64,000 nt of DNA. Source: Imbroritus primus (lineage in GTDB: Bacteria > Pseudomonadota > Gammaproteobacteria > Burkholderiales > Burkholderiaceae). The stretch lies in contig AKCV02000015.1 in NCBI GenBank assembly GCA_000272025.2, positions 496,001 to 560,000 of the forward strand, in the 5' to 3' direction. Positions 46,361 through 55,918 of this stretch are shown piece after piece (the stretch's first letter is position 1; the number at the start of each line of letters is the position of its first letter). Made by a program: the position numbers and the translations under genes. Under the pieces are notes generated by a model. That model saw nothing but the letters and a program-made list of their open reading frames with translations, made no database searches and was not told the origin of the DNA.

Positions 46361-48649
46361 ATGAAGCAAAAGAAAAAACCCTTGGCGCTGGCCCTGGCGC
46401 TGGCATTGTCATCCGTCCCAGCGCTTGCGGTGGAAATCATGGTGCGCGACGCCGGTGTACCGGCAAGCGGCGCGCGCGTGTCGACGCCGCATGGTTCGGC
46501 CACCACGGATGCGCGTGGCGTGGCACTCCTGCCGCAGTTGCCGCCTGGTCGTCACGTGATCGAGGTCATCATGCGTGACGGCCAGCATTTCCAGGAGACT
46601 ATCCAGGTCGACGGGCAGGCGCCGCTCACGGTCACCGCACCCGTCACTGCGCCGGTGACGCTGGCACCCGTCACTGTGTCCGCCAGTGCGTTGTCGCTGT
46701 CGAGCAGCGACATGACCACGCCGGTTACCGTGCTGGATGGTCAGGCGTTGATGGCCCGGCGTTCTGCCACGCTTGGCGAGACCTTGTCCTCCGAACCCGG
46801 TATCACGTCGACGCATTTTGGCGGCGGCGCCAGCCGGCCGATCATCCGGGGCCAGGATGCGGCGCGCGTCAAGGTGTTGTCCGACGGTTCCGAGGTTCAG
46901 GACGCTTCGTCGATCAGTCCCGACCATGCAGTCGGGCTGGAGCCGATGCTGGCCGAGCGCATCGAGGTCCTGCGCGGCCCCTCGGCGCTGCTGTATGGCG
47001 GCGGCGCGGTGGGCGGGGTGGTGAACGTGCTGGACCGCAAGATCCCGACCGCCGTGCCGGAAAACGGCGTGGAGGGGGAAGTCGAAGTGCGTGGCAATAC
47101 CGGCGCGAACGAGGGCGCCGGGGCGTTCGGCCTGACGGCCGGCACGGGGCGCTTCGCGATCCGCGCGGAAGGACTCAAGCGCGACAGCGGCGACTACGAG
47201 GTTGGGCGTGGCTGGTCCGGCGGCAAGCGCGTCGACGGTTCCTACAACAAGACGGAAACCGCGAGTCTTGGCATGTCCTATATCGGCGACAGCGGTTTTG
47301 TGGGGGTGTCCTACACGCGTCAGCGCAACCGCTACGGTCTGGCTGGCCACGATCATAGCTACGAAGGCTGCCACCCGCACGGCGCCAGCTTGCACTGCCC
47401 TGGCAGCGACGAAGACCATGAGGACCATGATCATGGCGACGACCATGACGACCAAGATCATGATCACATCCATGGCGTGCCGTATGTCCGTATGCAGAGC
47501 GATCGCTGGGATGTGCGCGGCGAGACCCGTAATCCGTTTGCAGGCATCGCGAAGATCCGCTTTCGCGCGGGGCTGACGAACTACAAGCACGACGAGATCG
47601 ACGACGACATCATCAGCACGACGTTCCGCAATAAATCGCACGATGCCCGTGTCGAGCTGGAGCACGATCCCATCGGCAATCTGCGCGGCGTGTTCGGTGC
47701 GCAGACATCACGCCGCGATTTCAGCGCCATTGGCGAGGAAGCCTATGTTCTGCCGACAGTCACCAGTAACCACGGCGTGTTCGTGCTGGAGGAATACCGC
47801 ATGGGCAACTGGCGCTTCGAAGCCGGTTTGCGCCATGAATGGCAAACCGTGACGAGCGAATCGAACCAGCCGGACGCCAGCCACCGCGGCACCTCGGGAT
47901 CCGTGGGCGTGGTGTGGAGTTTCGCGCCCCAGTATTCGCTCGGCATGTCGCTGTCGCGCTCGCAGCGCTTGCCGACGGCCGAAGAGTTGTATGCCAACGG
48001 TTTGCACCTGGCCACCACGACCTACGAGCGCGGCAATGCCAACCTGAAGCGCGAGACGGCCAGCAACATCGACATCACGCTGCGCAAGCATGCAGGCCCC
48101 ACGACATTCGCGCTCAGCGCTTTCCATAACCGCATCGGCGACTACATCTACGGCCGCACCACCGCGACCTCGGATCGCCTGCAACTGATCGACTACGTGC
48201 AGCAGGATGCGACCTTCACCGGCGTGGAGGGGCAGGTGCGGCACCAGCTTACGCCGGTGTTCGGCGTGACCCTGTTCGGCGACTACGTACGCGCCAGGCT
48301 GGACGACGCCAGCGGTAACCCAGGCGGCAACCGCAATCTGCCGCGCATCGCGCCGCACCGCTATGGCCTGCGTGTCGACGCCAGGTGGCAGGCCTGGAGC
48401 GGACAGGTCGAGTGGATCCAGGTGGGTCGCCAGTCCAAGGTTGCGGACTTCGAAACGGAAACGGCCGGCTATGGCATGCTCAATGTCGGCGTGGGATACA
48501 ACGGTACCTTCCAGTCGACCGGTTATCAGGTTTACCTGCGCGCCAACAACCTCACCGACAGGCTGGCCTACCGGCACACGTCATTCATCAAGAATGCTGC
48601 TCCGCTCATGGGGCGCAACATCGTGCTAGGCATGCGCGTGATGTTCTAG
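46361..48649 (+). CDS. znuD: TonB-dependent outer-membrane receptor, ZnuD-like
   Basis: A 762-residue receptor. Signal peptide MKQKKKPLALALALALSSVP ALA; an N-terminal carboxypeptidase-regulatory-like beta domain (residues 24-85); TonB-dependent plug (residues about 105-230: SSDMTTPVTVLDGQALM, GITSTHFGGGASRPIIRGQD, EPMLAERIEVLRGPSALLYG GGAVGGVVNVLD); then a beta-barrel ending in Phe (VLGMRVMF). An extracellular loop near residues 340-375 is extremely rich in His and Asp (DEDHEDHDHGDDHDDQDH), as in ZnuD, pointing to zinc capture. It is a lone gene with possible operator repeats upstream. Confidence 0.92.
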   Translation: MKQKKKPLALALALALSSVPALAVEIMVRDAGVPASGARVSTPHGSATTDARGVALLPQLPPGRHVIEVIMRDGQHFQETIQVDGQAPLTVTAPVTAPVTLAPVTVSASALSLSSSDMTTPVTVLDGQALMARRSATLGETLSSEPGITSTHFGGGASRPIIRGQDAARVKVLSDGSEVQDASSISPDHAVGLEPMLAERIEVLRGPSALLYGGGAVGGVVNVLDRKIPTAVPENGVEGEVEVRGNTGANEGAGAFGLTAGTGRFAIRAEGLKRDSGDYEVGRGWSGGKRVDGSYNKTETASLGMSYIGDSGFVGVSYTRQRNRYGLAGHDHSYEGCHPHGASLHCPGSDEDHEDHDHGDDHDDQDHDHIHGVPYVRMQSDRWDVRGETRNPFAGIAKIRFRAGLTNYKHDEIDDDIISTTFRNKSHDARVELEHDPIGNLRGVFGAQTSRRDFSAIGEEAYVLPTVTSNHGVFVLEEYRMGNWRFEAGLRHEWQTVTSESNQPDASHRGTSGSVGVVWSFAPQYSLGMSLSRSQRLPTAEELYANGLHLATTTYERGNANLKRETASNIDITLRKHAGPTTFALSAFHNRIGDYIYGRTTATSDRLQLIDYVQQDATFTGVEGQVRHQLTPVFGVTLFGDYVRARLDDASGNPGGNRNLPRIAPHRYGLRVDARWQAWSGQVEWIQVGRQSKVADFETETAGYGMLNVGVGYNGTFQSTGYQVYLRANNLTDRLAYRHTSFIKNAAPLMGRNIVLGMRVMF

Positions 48650-48841
48650 ACGACACATGGCTTGGGGCTGCGGTTGCTGCGCGTGACTGGCATCGTGGTC
48701 CTGGAGAGGACCCGCGCGGCGCGCATCTCCTCCCCCCATGAAGGAGGGGGTGGCTGTATATTTACAGGTGCGAGGCCGGCAATATGGCCTCGCGCGGGGG
48801 TGGATCGGCTATGATGAAGTACCCCCTTTGACCGAGCCACC

Positions 48842-49039
48842 ATGCCTGCCAAATATCTTCCCCTGATTGCCGAGTACGAAAAACGGATAGCCGCCGAGAT
48901 TGACGCCGGCCATCGTTGGGAGGCCGTGCATCTGATCGACCGGCTCGGCGAGTTGCGGCGGATGGATGATTTTCCCCTGGCCGCCGAACCAGCCTTGCAG
49001 AAGGTGCTGGAAGAATATCGCGCCAGGTTGCTGACCTAG
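48842..49039 (+). CDS. host small protein homologous to the prophage gene at 43660
   Basis: A 65-residue helical protein starting MPAKYLPLIAEYEKRIAAEI. It shares about 31 of 65 positions with the first part of the prophage protein and has the same order of blocks (MPAKYLPLIA, EAVHL, EL, DFP, VL). The 190 bp before it hold no other gene. It is the chromosomal member of the family in this window; function is unknown. Confidence 0.75.
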   Translation: MPAKYLPLIAEYEKRIAAEIDAGHRWEAVHLIDRLGELRRMDDFPLAAEPALQKVLEEYRARLLT

Positions 49040-49054
49040 GGCTGATATGCTCGC

Positions 49055-49384
49055 TCAGGCCGTGGATGTCGAAAACAGGTTGATGATCAGCACGCCTGAC
49101 AGGATCAATCCCATTCCCAGCAGCGCGGGCGTGTCCAGCGACTGCTTGAAGAGCAGCCAGCCGATCGTGGAGATCAGCACGATCCCGACCCCCGACCAGA
49201 TCGCATAGGCGATGCCCACCGGAATGGCCTTGAGCGCGAGCGACAGGAAGAAGAACGCGATCGCATAGCCGGTAATCGTCGCCAGCGAAGGGAGCAGCCG
49301 TGTGAATCCCTCGCTCGACTTCAGGCAGGAGGTCGCAATGACTTCCGCGACGATGGCGATGACCAGGAACAACCAGACTTTCAT
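49055..49384 (-). CDS. small multidrug resistance (SMR) transporter
   Basis: A 109-residue four-helix membrane protein of the EmrE/SugE family, exporting cationic compounds in exchange for protons. The essential membrane Glu (E14) lies in [19 protein letters not shown], followed by the family signatures [23 protein letters not shown] and the [12 protein letters not shown] end. EmrE-like rather than SugE-like by the WSG and the SEGFTR segment. It probably acts as a homodimer since no paired gene is adjacent. Confidence 0.92.
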   Translation of the reverse strand: MKVWLFLVIAIVAEVIATSCLKSSEGFTRLLPSLATITGYAIAFFFLSLALKAIPVGIAYAIWSGVGIVLISTIGWLLFKQSLDTPALLGMGLILSGVLIINLFSTSTA

Positions 49385-49631
49385 GCAGAGATCCTTGTCA
49401 GTGGGGCAGGGCAGCCGAGCAGCCTGGCATGTCTTCGTGCATGTCCCCTGAGCGTCGCCGAGAATGCTTTCGTGGTGAGGAGCCGATTCCATGCCGCTTT
49501 CCTGAGACAGCGTAGCGCGCACGGCTGCAAGCCGGTATCGGCTTGAGGGACTACCTCCGTGGTGGCATGGCGGGAGCCTGCCTGACCTGGTTTGTGGACG
49601 CCGGCGAGCGGGCGCGGTGTACCATGCGGGG

Positions 49632-50522
49632 ATGCGCGACTCGACCGACAGACCCACCGGCCTGAGTCCAACGCAACGGCACGCGCTGGCGATTCTTGCC
49701 GATCGGTGCGACGGCCCCGCGCTGGACCCGCAGCTGCGTGTGACCATCAATTTCCATCCTGACCGCCTTCACCGGGGCCAACCCGTCCTGCACTGGCTGG
49801 CGCACGATGCGTGCTATCGCTCGCAATTCGAGACCGGCACGAGCAACGGCGGCCTTACCGCGCATGCAGGTGGCGCACGCTGGCTGTGGGAAAGCCGTAT
49901 CTTCGGCGGGGCCTACGATGGCGCGCCGGCGCACGAGCGGCCGAAGTATGGCGCCCTCGATCACCGGCGGACCGGGGTGGGCGGCTCGCCGCGTTTCGGT
50001 TCGGCGCACCTGCGGCTGGCCGCGTCCGTTGTGCAACGCTCCACCTTCTGTTTTCCCGATAGCGTATTCGAACCGACCCGGTTCGGCGTTGCCGCACGTT
50101 GCGGCTTGGTTGAGATTGCCGCCAGGGATCGGCGCGACCGGCTCGATCACTACGTCGAAGCCCACGTGCATGGCGCGCTGCGCATACCGGGCGACATCGA
50201 GGCGCTGGTACTCGATCCCTGCTATCGCGGTACCTCCATCGAAACACTGGCCGCGCGGCTGGGATGCGGGGGGGAATGGCATGCCGGTTTCGCCCTCGAT
50301 GCTTCTGCATGGTGCGATCTGGGCGCATATCGCGGTGAGCACATTGCGGAACTTGGGCTGACACTGGCGAATGGCGGCGTCCTCACTCCGCTGCAGATCG
50401 GTGAAGCGGCGCGCACCGGCAGGTACGATCCGCAGCACCTCAAGCAGGTGTGGCACTGCCTGGCGCGCTATGGTGATAATTCCTGGCCTGCTTCCTCGGT
50501 GGGCGCCGAACTGCCCGGCTGA
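49632..50522 (+). CDS. DUF3626 protein
   Basis: A 296-residue protein matching DUF3626, an uncharacterised family: [20 protein letters not shown] near the start, [24 protein letters not shown] in the middle, and a C-terminal region ending in [17 protein letters not shown]. The family has no known reaction. ATG at 49632 is preferred over an upstream GTG at 49617. It is transcribed alone, convergent with the exonuclease gene, whose end lies 4 bp away. Confidence 0.8.
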   Translation: MRDSTDRPTGLSPTQRHALAILADRCDGPALDPQLRVTINFHPDRLHRGQPVLHWLAHDACYRSQFETGTSNGGLTAHAGGARWLWESRIFGGAYDGAPAHERPKYGALDHRRTGVGGSPRFGSAHLRLAASVVQRSTFCFPDSVFEPTRFGVAARCGLVEIAARDRRDRLDHYVEAHVHGALRIPGDIEALVLDPCYRGTSIETLAARLGCGGEWHAGFALDASAWCDLGAYRGEHIAELGLTLANGGVLTPLQIGEAARTGRYDPQHLKQVWHCLARYGDNSWPASSVGAELPG

Positions 50523-50526
50523 GCTT

Positions 50527-51141
50527 TCAGCGTATGCTGGCCAGACCGCGCAGCAGCGCCGGCACGTGCGCACGGCTGGTGGCTTGTATCTGTGCCAGCA
50601 GGTCGAAGTCGGCACGCGGCATCCGGTAGGTCTGGCAGATTTCCTCCTGCATGCGCACCCACAGGTGGCTCGCCATTTCAGCATCGGCCAATGCGCGGTG
50701 GGCGCGCCCCGCCTGCGGCAGGGCCAGCAGGCGTATCAGGGTACCGAGCTTGTGGTCGGGGGCGTGCGGAAACAGCCGGCGCGAGACCAGCAAGGTACAC
50801 GCGAAGCGTTGCGGAGCATGCATATCCACCCTGGCGAGTTCAGCCTGCCAGAACTTGCGATCGAACGCCGCATTGTGGGCGACTACCGGACAGTCGCCAA
50901 CAAAGCGCGCTGCCTCGCGCATCACGGTCGCCGCTGGTGGCGCCGCATCGATCATGGCATTGGTGATACCTGTGAGGGCGGTGATGGCTGCAGGAATGCG
51001 CTTGCCCGCATTCATCAGGCTCTGGTAGCGGTCCACGATGTGACCGTCACGCACCAGCGTCACCGCAATCTCCGTGGCGCGGTCACCCATGCCTGGTGAG
51101 AGTCCGGTGGTTTCGAAATCGAGAACGGCGACAGTTTCCAT
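50527..51141 (-). CDS. 3'-5' exonuclease, DnaQ/DEDDh family
   Basis: A 204-residue exonuclease resembling the epsilon proofreading subunit. The three motifs are present: VLDFETTGLSPG near the start, NAAFDRKFWQAELAR in the middle and HRALADAEM near the C-terminus (His and Asp of DEDDh). At this size it lacks the polymerase-binding C-terminal tail of true DnaQ and may be an accessory 3'-5' exonuclease. Start at 51141 gives METVAVLDFETTG. Confidence 0.9.
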   Translation of the reverse strand: METVAVLDFETTGLSPGMGDRATEIAVTLVRDGHIVDRYQSLMNAGKRIPAAITALTGITNAMIDAAPPAATVMREAARFVGDCPVVAHNAAFDRKFWQAELARVDMHAPQRFACTLLVSRRLFPHAPDHKLGTLIRLLALPQAGRAHRALADAEMASHLWVRMQEEICQTYRMPRADFDLLAQIQATSRAHVPALLRGLASIR

Positions 51142-51392
51142 GGGGGTATGAGGCAGTGGCGTAGCGCCGGCAGATAAAGCGCTGATTATCGCACCCCGTC
51201 GCCGGCTGGCGATCAATGAGTTCGCGCTGGCCGGCGCGCGCTGCCAGCCTCGGGCACTGCACCGCGATTGCGCTGCGCTTGCACCAACGCTGGGCGTGAC
51301 GCCCGGGGATCTTGCCATGCCGTTCCCCTGGCCGGCGAATGCGGAACGGCGAATTCCTGCTGCAGCCTTGATCTATCGTGCCGGGCATTCGC

Positions 51393-51408
51393 TGGCATAC
51401 CTCTTGCA
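51393..51408 (+). promoter_or_regulatory. sigma-54 promoter of the nitrate/nitrite assimilation operon
   Basis: TGGCAT-N5-TTGCA has the invariant GG and GC separated by exactly 10 bp. Transcription would start near 51419-51421, just before the first leader hairpin. Two TGCACC half-sites at 51258 and 51280, 22 bp apart, could be NtrC-like activator sites, though their partner halves are poor. Nitrogen control through NtrC and RpoN is inferred. Confidence 0.8.
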
Positions 51409-51421
51409 AACGTTGAAGCAC

Positions 51422-51522
51422 GAATCAACGACGATTCATTTCCTGAGATGGGCCGCAAGGCCCCGGACAACGGCGTCCCCCAGCAAGGTCTGTGACCGGT
51501 CTGGCGGACGCTTTTTGTTTTT
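51422..51522 (+). promoter_or_regulatory. ANTAR-type antitermination leader (two hexaloop hairpins plus terminator)
   Basis: Hairpin P1 is GAATC-AACGAC-GATTC (51422-51437) and hairpin P2 is GGAC-AACGGC-GTCC (51465-51478); both have six-base loops with A at position 1 and G at position 4, the ANTAR recognition rule. GCGTCC (51473-51478) can instead pair with GGACGC (51506-51511), forming a terminator followed by TTTTTGTTTTT. P2 and the terminator share bases and exclude one another, so an ANTAR protein (NasR/NasT type) binding P1/P2 would permit read-through to nirB. Confidence 0.85.
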
Positions 51523-51752
51523 GTGGGCCACCCACCGTGAATGGCAAAGCCACCCGAATCGATCTGCTGACCTTCATTGACCGCAACGCGCTGCGTGGCG
51601 TGCCGGGGCGCGCGGGTGAGTCTGTGACAGGTGCCGCCACATGAATCTCCCGCCCAACACCCATTCGCTGTCGTGGCCTCGTGCATTCGGTCTCATGCAC
51701 TGGGCATTACGCAGGTCGTCCCACGCATATCGCCCCAATCAAGGAGCCTTCC

Positions 51753-54287
51753 ATGAAACTCATCGTCATCGGCCACGGCATGGTTGGCCACAAGCTTCTG
51801 GAGCTGCTGGTGGAGGCTGGCGCCCAGGACTACGACATCACCGTACTGGGTGAAGAACCCCGGCCCGCTTATGACCGTGTGCATCTGTCCGAATTTTTCG
51901 CGGGCAAGTCAGCGGCGGACCTGTCGCTGGTACCGGAAGGCTTCTTCGCGCGTGACAACCTACTGCTGCGCCTGAATGCGCGCGCGGCGTACATCGATCG
52001 CCAGGCCCGGACCGTGACGGTATCCACCGGCGAGGTACTGGCCTACGACAAACTGGTGATTGCCACTGGCTCGGCGCCGTTCGTGCCGCCGATTCCCGGC
52101 AACGACCGAGCCGACTGCTTCGTCTATCGCACCATCGAAGACCTCGAAGCGATGCAGGCCTGTGCTGTGCGGGCTCGCGTCGGTGCGGTACTTGGCGGCG
52201 GCCTGCTGGGGCTCGAATGCGCCAAAGCCCTGCGCGACCTCAGGCTGGAAACACATGTGGTCGAATTCGCCCCGTCGCTCATGGCGGTGCAGGTTGATGC
52301 CGCTGGCGGGCGCGTGCTACGCGGTCGTATCGAGGAACTTGGCGTCGCCGTGCATACCGGCAAGAACACGCAGCAGATCGTTGACGGTGAACATGGCAGG
52401 CATCGCATGATATTCAGCGATGGCACCCATCTCGACACTGACATGATCGTCTTCTCGGCTGGCATCCGGCCGCGTGACGAACTCGCGCGCGCTTGCGGAC
52501 TGGAAGTGGGGGTGCGTGGCGGCATTGTGGTCGATGCATCCTGCCGGACCAGCGATCCGGACATCTTCGCCATTGGCGAATGCGCGCTCGCCGGTGGCCG
52601 CGTCTACGGACTCGTGGCGCCTGGCTATGAAATGGCGCGCACGGTTGCCGCTGCCTTGCAGGGCAAACCAGCAAGCTTTGCGGGCGCCGACATGAGCACC
52701 AAGCTCAAGCTGCTGGGTGTGGATGTGGCGAGCCTGGGCGATGCGCACGGCCACACCGAAGGTAGCCGGGCCTACCAGTACACCGACGAGCGGCGGCAGG
52801 TGTACAAGAAGATCGTGGTCTCGGGCTGTGGCAAGTATCTGTTGGGTGGCGTCATGGTGGGTGAGACGGCGGAGTATGGCACCTTGCTGCAGATGATGCT
52901 CAACCGCATCGAACTCCCAGAGACGCCCGAGATCCTTATCCTGCCGCAGACTGACAGGGCCGTCCGTCAGGCGCTGGGCGTGGACGCGCTGCCCGACAGC
53001 GCGCAGATCTGCTCCTGCAACAATGTTTCCCGCGGGGATCTGTGTGCTGCTGTGGCGGCAGGCGCGACGACTATCGGTGCACTCAAGGATTGCACACGGG
53101 CGGGCACGACCTGCGGCGGCTGTGTGCCACTGGCCACGCAGATCATGAACGCCGAAATGCAGAAACAGGGCATGGCGGTAAACAACCACCTGTGCGAGCA
53201 CTTTGCTCATTCGCGGCAGGCGCTGTACCACCTCGTACGCGTGGAGGGGATCCGCACCTTCGCGGAACTCCTGCAGCGACATGGCCATGGCCTCGGCTGC
53301 GACATCTGCAAGCCAGCCGTCGCCAGCATTCTCGCCTCATGCTGGAATGACTTCGTTTTGCGGCCAGAGCATGCCAGCGTGCAGGACACCAACGACTATT
53401 TCCTCGGCAATATCCAGAAGGACGGCACGTACTCGGTGGTGCCGCGCATGCCGGGCGGCGAAGTCACCCCCGAAGGCCTGATCGCGGTGGGGCAGGTCGC
53501 GCGCAAGTATGGCCTCTACACCAAGATCACAGGTGGTCAGCGGGTGGATCTGTTTGGCGCGCGCGTCGATCAGCTGCCGTTGATCTGGGAGGAGTTGATC
53601 GCCGCTGGGTTCGAGACCGGCCACGCCTATGGAAAGTCGCTGCGCACGGTGAAATCGTGCGTCGGCTCCACCTGGTGCCGCTACGGCGTGGGCGACAGCG
53701 CTGGTCTCGCGGTTGAGCTGGAGCACCGCTACAAGGGGCTACGCGCGCCGCACAAGCTCAAGTTCGGCGTGTCCGGCTGCACGCGCGAGTGCGCCGAGGC
53801 GCAAAGCAAGGATATCGGCATCATCGCCACCGAACGCGGCTGGAACCTGTACGTATGCGGCAATGGTGGAATGAAGCCGCGCCATGCCGAACTGTTCGCC
53901 AGCGATCTTGATAAGACCACGCTGCTGCGCTATATCGACCGCTTCCTGATGTTCTACGTGCGGACCGCTGACCGCCTGCAGCGCACCAGCACATGGCGCG
54001 AGAGCCTTGTAGGCGGGCTCGATTACCTGAAGGCGGTGATTATCGACGACACCTTGGGAATCGGCGCCGAACTCGAGGCGGAGATGCAGCATGTAATCGC
54101 GAACTATGCCTGCGAATGGCAGCGCGCCGTGAGCGAGCCGGCCGTGCGCCGCCGCTTCCGCCATTTCGTCAACAGCGAGGCGGTTGACGAACATGTGGTG
54201 TGCGTCGAATCGCGCGGGCAGATCCGCCCGGCCACCGTGGACGAACGCACGCAGGCATCCGGCCTGGGCGTCGTCAAGGCGGCATGA
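51753..54287 (+). CDS. nirB: nitrite reductase (NADH) large subunit
   Basis: An 844-residue cytoplasmic siroheme enzyme that reduces nitrite to ammonium. N-terminal FAD/NAD domain (LIVIGHGMVGHKLLELL and VLGGGLLGLECAKAL), a BFD-like [2Fe-2S] domain with CSCN and CGGC (about residues 425-460), then the nitrite/sulfite reductase half where SCVGSTWCRYG and GVSGCTRECAEA supply the four Cys binding the 4Fe-4S cluster and siroheme. ATG at 51753 has AAGGAG upstream. First gene of the operon under the sigma-54/ANTAR leader. Confidence 0.96.
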   Translation: MKLIVIGHGMVGHKLLELLVEAGAQDYDITVLGEEPRPAYDRVHLSEFFAGKSAADLSLVPEGFFARDNLLLRLNARAAYIDRQARTVTVSTGEVLAYDKLVIATGSAPFVPPIPGNDRADCFVYRTIEDLEAMQACAVRARVGAVLGGGLLGLECAKALRDLRLETHVVEFAPSLMAVQVDAAGGRVLRGRIEELGVAVHTGKNTQQIVDGEHGRHRMIFSDGTHLDTDMIVFSAGIRPRDELARACGLEVGVRGGIVVDASCRTSDPDIFAIGECALAGGRVYGLVAPGYEMARTVAAALQGKPASFAGADMSTKLKLLGVDVASLGDAHGHTEGSRAYQYTDERRQVYKKIVVSGCGKYLLGGVMVGETAEYGTLLQMMLNRIELPETPEILILPQTDRAVRQALGVDALPDSAQICSCNNVSRGDLCAAVAAGATTIGALKDCTRAGTTCGGCVPLATQIMNAEMQKQGMAVNNHLCEHFAHSRQALYHLVRVEGIRTFAELLQRHGHGLGCDICKPAVASILASCWNDFVLRPEHASVQDTNDYFLGNIQKDGTYSVVPRMPGGEVTPEGLIAVGQVARKYGLYTKITGGQRVDLFGARVDQLPLIWEELIAAGFETGHAYGKSLRTVKSCVGSTWCRYGVGDSAGLAVELEHRYKGLRAPHKLKFGVSGCTRECAEAQSKDIGIIATERGWNLYVCGNGGMKPRHAELFASDLDKTTLLRYIDRFLMFYVRTADRLQRTSTWRESLVGGLDYLKAVIIDDTLGIGAELEAEMQHVIANYACEWQRAVSEPAVRRRFRHFVNSEAVDEHVVCVESRGQIRPATVDERTQASGLGVVKAA

Positions 54288-54339
54288 GGCTCGGGGCAGA
54301 GATGAAACACCCAAACGCAACGCACAAGCGGAGTACACC

Positions 54340-54678
54340 ATGACATCGCATCTTCACTGGACCGCCGTCTGTGCCATCGACGAGATCGTTCCGGATACCG
54401 GCGTTTGCGCGCTGGTCAATGGCCTGCAGGTCGCCATCTTCCATGTGGCCGGACGCGGTGGCCAGCTGTTCGCGATCGACAACTATGATCCACATGCCTG
54501 TGTCGCGGTATTGTCACGCGGGCTGGTCGGCAACCTTGGCGAGCGCACGGTGGTGGCGTCGCCGCTCTATAAGCATCACTTCGACCTGGAAACCGGGCAA
54601 TGCCTCGAGATGCCGGAGCATGCCGTACGCGTCTTTCCGGTGCGCGCCGCCGAGGGCAAGGTGTGGATCTGCGCATGA
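54340..54678 (+). CDS. nirD: nitrite reductase (NADH) small subunit
   Basis: A 112-residue Rieske-fold protein without cluster ligands, as usual for NirD: FAIDNYDPHACVAVLSRGLV GNLGERTVVASPLYKHHFDL ETGQCLE. It is required with NirB for full nitrite reductase activity in the cytoplasm. It overlaps the following oxidoreductase start (ATGA), so the three proteins are made together. Confidence 0.93.
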   Translation: MTSHLHWTAVCAIDEIVPDTGVCALVNGLQVAIFHVAGRGGQLFAIDNYDPHACVAVLSRGLVGNLGERTVVASPLYKHHFDLETGQCLEMPEHAVRVFPVRAAEGKVWICA

Positions 54679-55910
54679 TTCCTTCAATCCGTAGACCTTC
54701 ATTGGTGGTGATTGGCAACGGCATGGCCGGCATGCGTACGGTCGAGGAACTGCTCGCCGTTGCCCCGCATCTGTACGACATCACCGTCTTCGGCGCAGAG
54801 CCGTACGGCAACTACAACCGTATCCTGCTGTCGCCGGTGCTGGCAGGCGAGAAGACGCTGGCCGACATCATGATCCATCCACGTGCGTGGTATGACGAGC
54901 ACGGCATTGCGCTGCACGCCGGCGATCCCGTCGTGGCGATCGACCGCGGGCGGTGCATCGTGCGCGCCCGCTCCGGGCTTGAAGTGCGCTATGACCGCTT
55001 GCTGTTGGCGACCGGTTCGTCACCGTTCATGCTGCCCGTGCCTGGCAGTGATCTTCCCGGCGTCGTGTCGTTTCGCGATATCGCTGATGTCGAAGCCATG
55101 CTGTGCGTGGCGCGCAGCCCGCGGCGCCGTGCGGTGGTCATCGGCGGCGGACTGCTTGGGCTCGAAGCGGCGAATGGCCTGTTGCGCCAAGGGATGGAGG
55201 TGACCGTCGTGCATCTCGGCGACAACCTGCTCGACCGACAGCTCGATGCGCCCGCTGCCGCGCTGCTCAAGCAGGCTCTGGAAGCGCGCGGCTTGCACTT
55301 CATGCTGGGCATGAACACCACTGCTTTGCTCGGAGAGGGCCATGTCCATGCCGTGCAGTTCTCCAATGGCCAGCAGATCCCGGCCGATCTGGTCGTGATG
55401 GCGGCGGGAGTGCGTCCCAATATCGCCCTCGCACAAGCGGCGCACCTGCATTGCGAACGCGGCATCGTGGTGGACGACACGCTGCAGACGTACGATCCGC
55501 GTATCTACGCCGTCGGCGAATGTGTGCAGCATCGCGCGGCCACGTTCGGATTGGTCGCGCCGCTCTGGGAGCAAGCGCGGGTATGCGCCACGCATCTTGC
55601 CGGGGCGGGGCATCGCCGCTATGTGCAGCGGGCCACGGCCACCAAGCTGAAGGTGACCGGCATCGACCTGTATTCGGTCGGCGATTTCATCGGCGGCCCC
55701 GACAGCGAGGATCTGATGATGCGTGATCCAGGTCGCGGCATCTACAAGCGCCTCGTGCTGCGGCAGCAGCGCCTGGTCGGCGCGGTGCTGTACGGCGATG
55801 TGGCCGATGGTGCGTGGTACGCCGACCTGATCCGCGATGGCGTGGAGGTTGCCGCCTGGCGCCATCGCCTGCTGTTCGGTCGTCTGTTCTGCGAAGCCCA
55901 AGCTGCCTGA
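54675..55910 (+). CDS. FAD-dependent pyridine nucleotide oxidoreductase of the nitrate reductase system
   Basis: A 411-residue two-dinucleotide-domain flavoprotein related to the N-terminal half of NirB and to NasB: LVVIGNGMAGMRTVEELL, RRAVVIGGGLLGLEAANGLL, VVMAAGVRPNIALAQAA and IYAVGECVQHR are all present. It lacks iron-sulfur domains. Placed between nirD and the nitrate reductase, it most likely passes electrons from NADH to the nitrate reductase, taking the role of NasB or the flavin part of NasC. ATG overlaps the nirD stop. Confidence 0.88.
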   Translation: MIPSIRRPSLVVIGNGMAGMRTVEELLAVAPHLYDITVFGAEPYGNYNRILLSPVLAGEKTLADIMIHPRAWYDEHGIALHAGDPVVAIDRGRCIVRARSGLEVRYDRLLLATGSSPFMLPVPGSDLPGVVSFRDIADVEAMLCVARSPRRRAVVIGGGLLGLEAANGLLRQGMEVTVVHLGDNLLDRQLDAPAAALLKQALEARGLHFMLGMNTTALLGEGHVHAVQFSNGQQIPADLVVMAAGVRPNIALAQAAHLHCERGIVVDDTLQTYDPRIYAVGECVQHRAATFGLVAPLWEQARVCATHLAGAGHRRYVQRATATKLKVTGIDLYSVGDFIGGPDSEDLMMRDPGRGIYKRLVLRQQRLVGAVLYGDVADGAWYADLIRDGVEVAAWRHRLLFGRLFCEAQAA

Positions 55911-55918
55911 GTCCTGCC

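Noticed and set aside
46409-47665. 418-codon minus-strand frame inside the zinc receptor gene
   Set aside because: Antisense shadow of the receptor; the repeated His/Asp coding stretch merely keeps the opposite frame open.
48758-48775. CTGTATATTTACAG upstream of the small host gene at 48842, resembling a LexA box
   Set aside because: The two half-sites are separated by 6 bases, not the 8 required between CTGT and ACAG, so the symmetry does not match a LexA site.
51213-51686. Minus-strand frame across the ANTAR leader
   Set aside because: It covers the promoter and leader hairpins, lacks a start signal and has no recognisable motif. The forward reading of 51180-51460 also shows no family.
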